A model generated the notes under the pieces. That model made no database searches, had not been told where the DNA came from, and saw only the letters and a list, made by a program, of their open reading frames with translations. From positions 1 to 61,399 of the forward strand of contig CAAERJ010000032.1 of NCBI GenBank assembly GCA_900758375.1: a stretch of DNA of 61,399 nucleotides. Reading direction: 5' to 3'. A program made the translations under genes and the position numbers. Below are positions 60,332-61,399 of the stretch, in pieces; the first letter of the stretch is position 1, and each line of letters opens with the position of its first letter. This stretch comes from an uncultured Collinsella sp. (lineage in GTDB: Bacteria; Actinomycetota; Coriobacteriia; Coriobacteriales; Coriobacteriaceae).

Positions 60332-61222
60332 ATGAGTGATTTTGTCCTGACCTGTGAATCCGCCGCCGACCGAACCCGTGAGTTCTTTGCGTCGCGCAAT
60401 ATCCCTGTCGTGTGTTTTCATTACGAGATCGACGATGTTGTCTATACGGACGATCTGTATCAGTCGATTACGCCGGACGAGTTTTTTGCCCAGATTGCCG
60501 CGGGCGCCATGCCCAAGACGTCTCAGGTGAGCGTGGGTGAGTACGAGGAGTTTTGGGAGCCGTTTGTTGCCGAGGGTAAAGACGTGCTGCACCTGGCGCT
60601 GTCGTCGGGTATTTCGGGCACGTATGGATCGGCCTGCGTTGCGGCGCAGATGCTCGCGGATCGCTATCCCCGGGGCGGTAAGGTGCGCGTCATCGATTCG
60701 CTGGCGGCGTCTTCGGGCTTTGGCCTGCTGGTGGAGTGTGCCGCCGACGTTCGCGATAGCGGCGCTTCGCTCGACGAGACGGCCGCTTGGATTGAGGAGC
60801 ATAAACTCAACCTGCACCACTGGTTCTTCTCGACCGATTTGTCGAGCTACCTGCGCGGCGGTCGCATTTCGGCCGCGAGCGCGATCATCGGCACGGCGCT
60901 TAAGATTTGCCCGCTTATGACGGTCGATTGCGAAGGTGAGCTGGCGCCACGCGAGAAGATTCGCACCAAGAAGCGCGCGATCTCCGAGATGGCCAAGACC
61001 GTGATGGCGCATGTGCAGGACGGCGCGAACTATTCGGGCAAGTGCATCATGTCGCACTCGGCGTGCCGCGAGGACGCCGAGGCCGTTGCGGCACTGATAG
61101 AGGAACAGGTTCCGCAGCTCAAAGGCAAGATTGAGATCAATAGCATCGGTGCCCTGATTGGCTCGCATACCGGCCCCGGCACGGTGGCCGTCTTCTTTAT
61201 GGGCGACAAGCGCGTGGATTAG
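60332..61222 (+). CDS. DegV-family fatty-acid-binding protein (FakB-like)
   Basis: This 296-residue two-domain protein binds a fatty acid and presents it to the FakA kinase for acyl-phosphate formation in Gram-positive bacteria. Family motifs are the N-terminal FVLTCESAADR, the PKTSQVSVGEY loop, LSSGISGTYGSA and GGRISAASAIIG, with SHTGPGTVAVFF at the end. AAGGAG lies 8 nt before ATG 60332. FakA is not in the window. Confidence 0.93.
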   Translation: MSDFVLTCESAADRTREFFASRNIPVVCFHYEIDDVVYTDDLYQSITPDEFFAQIAAGAMPKTSQVSVGEYEEFWEPFVAEGKDVLHLALSSGISGTYGSACVAAQMLADRYPRGGKVRVIDSLAASSGFGLLVECAADVRDSGASLDETAAWIEEHKLNLHHWFFSTDLSSYLRGGRISAASAIIGTALKICPLMTVDCEGELAPREKIRTKKRAISEMAKTVMAHVQDGANYSGKCIMSHSACREDAEAVAALIEEQVPQLKGKIEINSIGALIGSHTGPGTVAVFFMGDKRVD

Positions 61223-61304
61223 CGTTTGTGGGCTGGCTGACGGTTTTAACGGCTGCGCCTGTCCCTCCTGACACTTGATAACAGAAAAAGGCCCGTCCCG
61301 TTGT

Positions 61305-61399
61305 TGAACTGCGCCCCAAATCTTGGACGCCCTAAATAGCGACTAGGCCGCAAGGGCCTGATTCCGGTACTCCTCCGGGGTCAGGCCCTTCAATCTTAC
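61305..61399 (-). mobile_element. Terminal part of an IS3-family insertion sequence
   Basis: The sequence from TGAACT (61305) to the window edge carries a transposase C-terminus, and the outer segment (TGAACTGCGCCCCAAATC) has the look of an IS3-family terminal inverted repeat. The rest of the element lies beyond the window, so the other end and any target duplication cannot be checked. Confidence 0.7.
61343..61399 (-). CDS. C-terminal fragment of an IS3-family (IS150-like) transposase
   Basis: Reading inward on the minus strand, the last 18 codons give VRLKGLTPEEYRNQALAA and a TAG stop. This is the characteristic end of IS150-group OrfB DDE transposases (LKGL.P.EYR.Q.L). Only this tail is in the window, so completeness and activity cannot be judged. 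Confidence 0.8.
   Translation of the reverse strand, partial: VRLKGLTPEEYRNQALAA

Noticed and set aside
1..61399. tRNA or rRNA genes
   Set aside because: No cloverleaf or conserved rRNA segment was recognised on either strand; a tRNAscan-SE run would be decisive.

Overview
The window is a chromosomal segment of a moderately high-GC Gram-positive bacterium. Gene content (FucO, AddAB, RuvCAB, Fhs/FchA/FolD, class III Fbp, GtrA and DegV proteins, large InlB-repeat surface proteins) and the style of the proteins point to a gut member of the Coriobacteriia, most probably Collinsella or a close relative. This assignment is made from recognition of the proteins, not from a search. Most of the segment is core genome in short operons separated by strong hairpin terminators. 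No rRNA, tRNA, CRISPR array or prophage was seen. The only clear mobile element is the end of an IS3-family insertion sequence at the right edge.

Layout. 1-225: tail of a membrane protein. 310-1560: an AT-rich island with a decayed ABC ATPase and a two-gene unit (a 42-residue membrane peptide plus a LURP-one-like protein). 1.7-4.2 kb: lactaldehyde reductase FucO and an M42 aminopeptidase. 4.2-5.7 kb: an HTH-HipA-like kinase fusion behind a palindromic operator. 5.7-9.7 kb: MnmA, CysK, a divergent Rrf2 regulator, a YvlD-type membrane protein and a YerC/TrpR-like regulator. 9.9-16.7 kb: AddB-AddA recombination nuclease. 16.9-20.7 kb: DnaE. 20.8-24.3 kb: SWIM-SNF2 helicase. 24.5 kb: superoxide reductase. 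24.9-29.3 kb: a degenerate NAD-synthetase-like protein, then RuvC-RuvA-RuvB. 29.4-31.1 kb: formate-THF ligase. 31-38 kb: small and hypothetical proteins, a CDF transporter, an ADP-ribosylglycohydrolase and a DUF1016 nuclease. 38-42.3 kb: an exported PI-PLC-like protein and two paralogous lipoproteins. 42.7-44.2 kb: FchA-FolD. 44.3-48.2 kb: C69 dipeptidase, a phasin-like protein and an AarF kinase. 48.5-56.8 kb: a cobalamin-riboswitch-controlled surface operon. 57-60 kb: class III fructose-bisphosphatase with two GtrA proteins. 60.3 kb: DegV/FakB protein.

The most striking system lies at 48.48-56.89 kb. A promoter and a cobalamin-type riboswitch precede a 2377-residue exported protein. It carries a long stalk of Ig-like repeats, three tandem DUF4430 domains (the fold of the transcobalamin/intrinsic-factor C-terminal domain), a PQQ-like beta-propeller, an InlB repeat and a C-terminal membrane anchor. 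A second, N-terminally anchored protein with one DUF4430 domain follows directly. I infer that this is a cell-surface corrinoid-capture apparatus. It would combine in one Gram-positive protein the two folds that other systems use for B12 binding: transcobalamin-type domains, and a propeller as in BtuG of Bacteroides.

A second coherent story is one-carbon metabolism. Fhs, FchA and FolD are all present. FolD lacks the Lys and Gln needed for cyclohydrolase activity, and the adjacent FchA would supply that step. Several long (23-30 bp) inverted repeats sit between genes and form a recurrent intergenic element.
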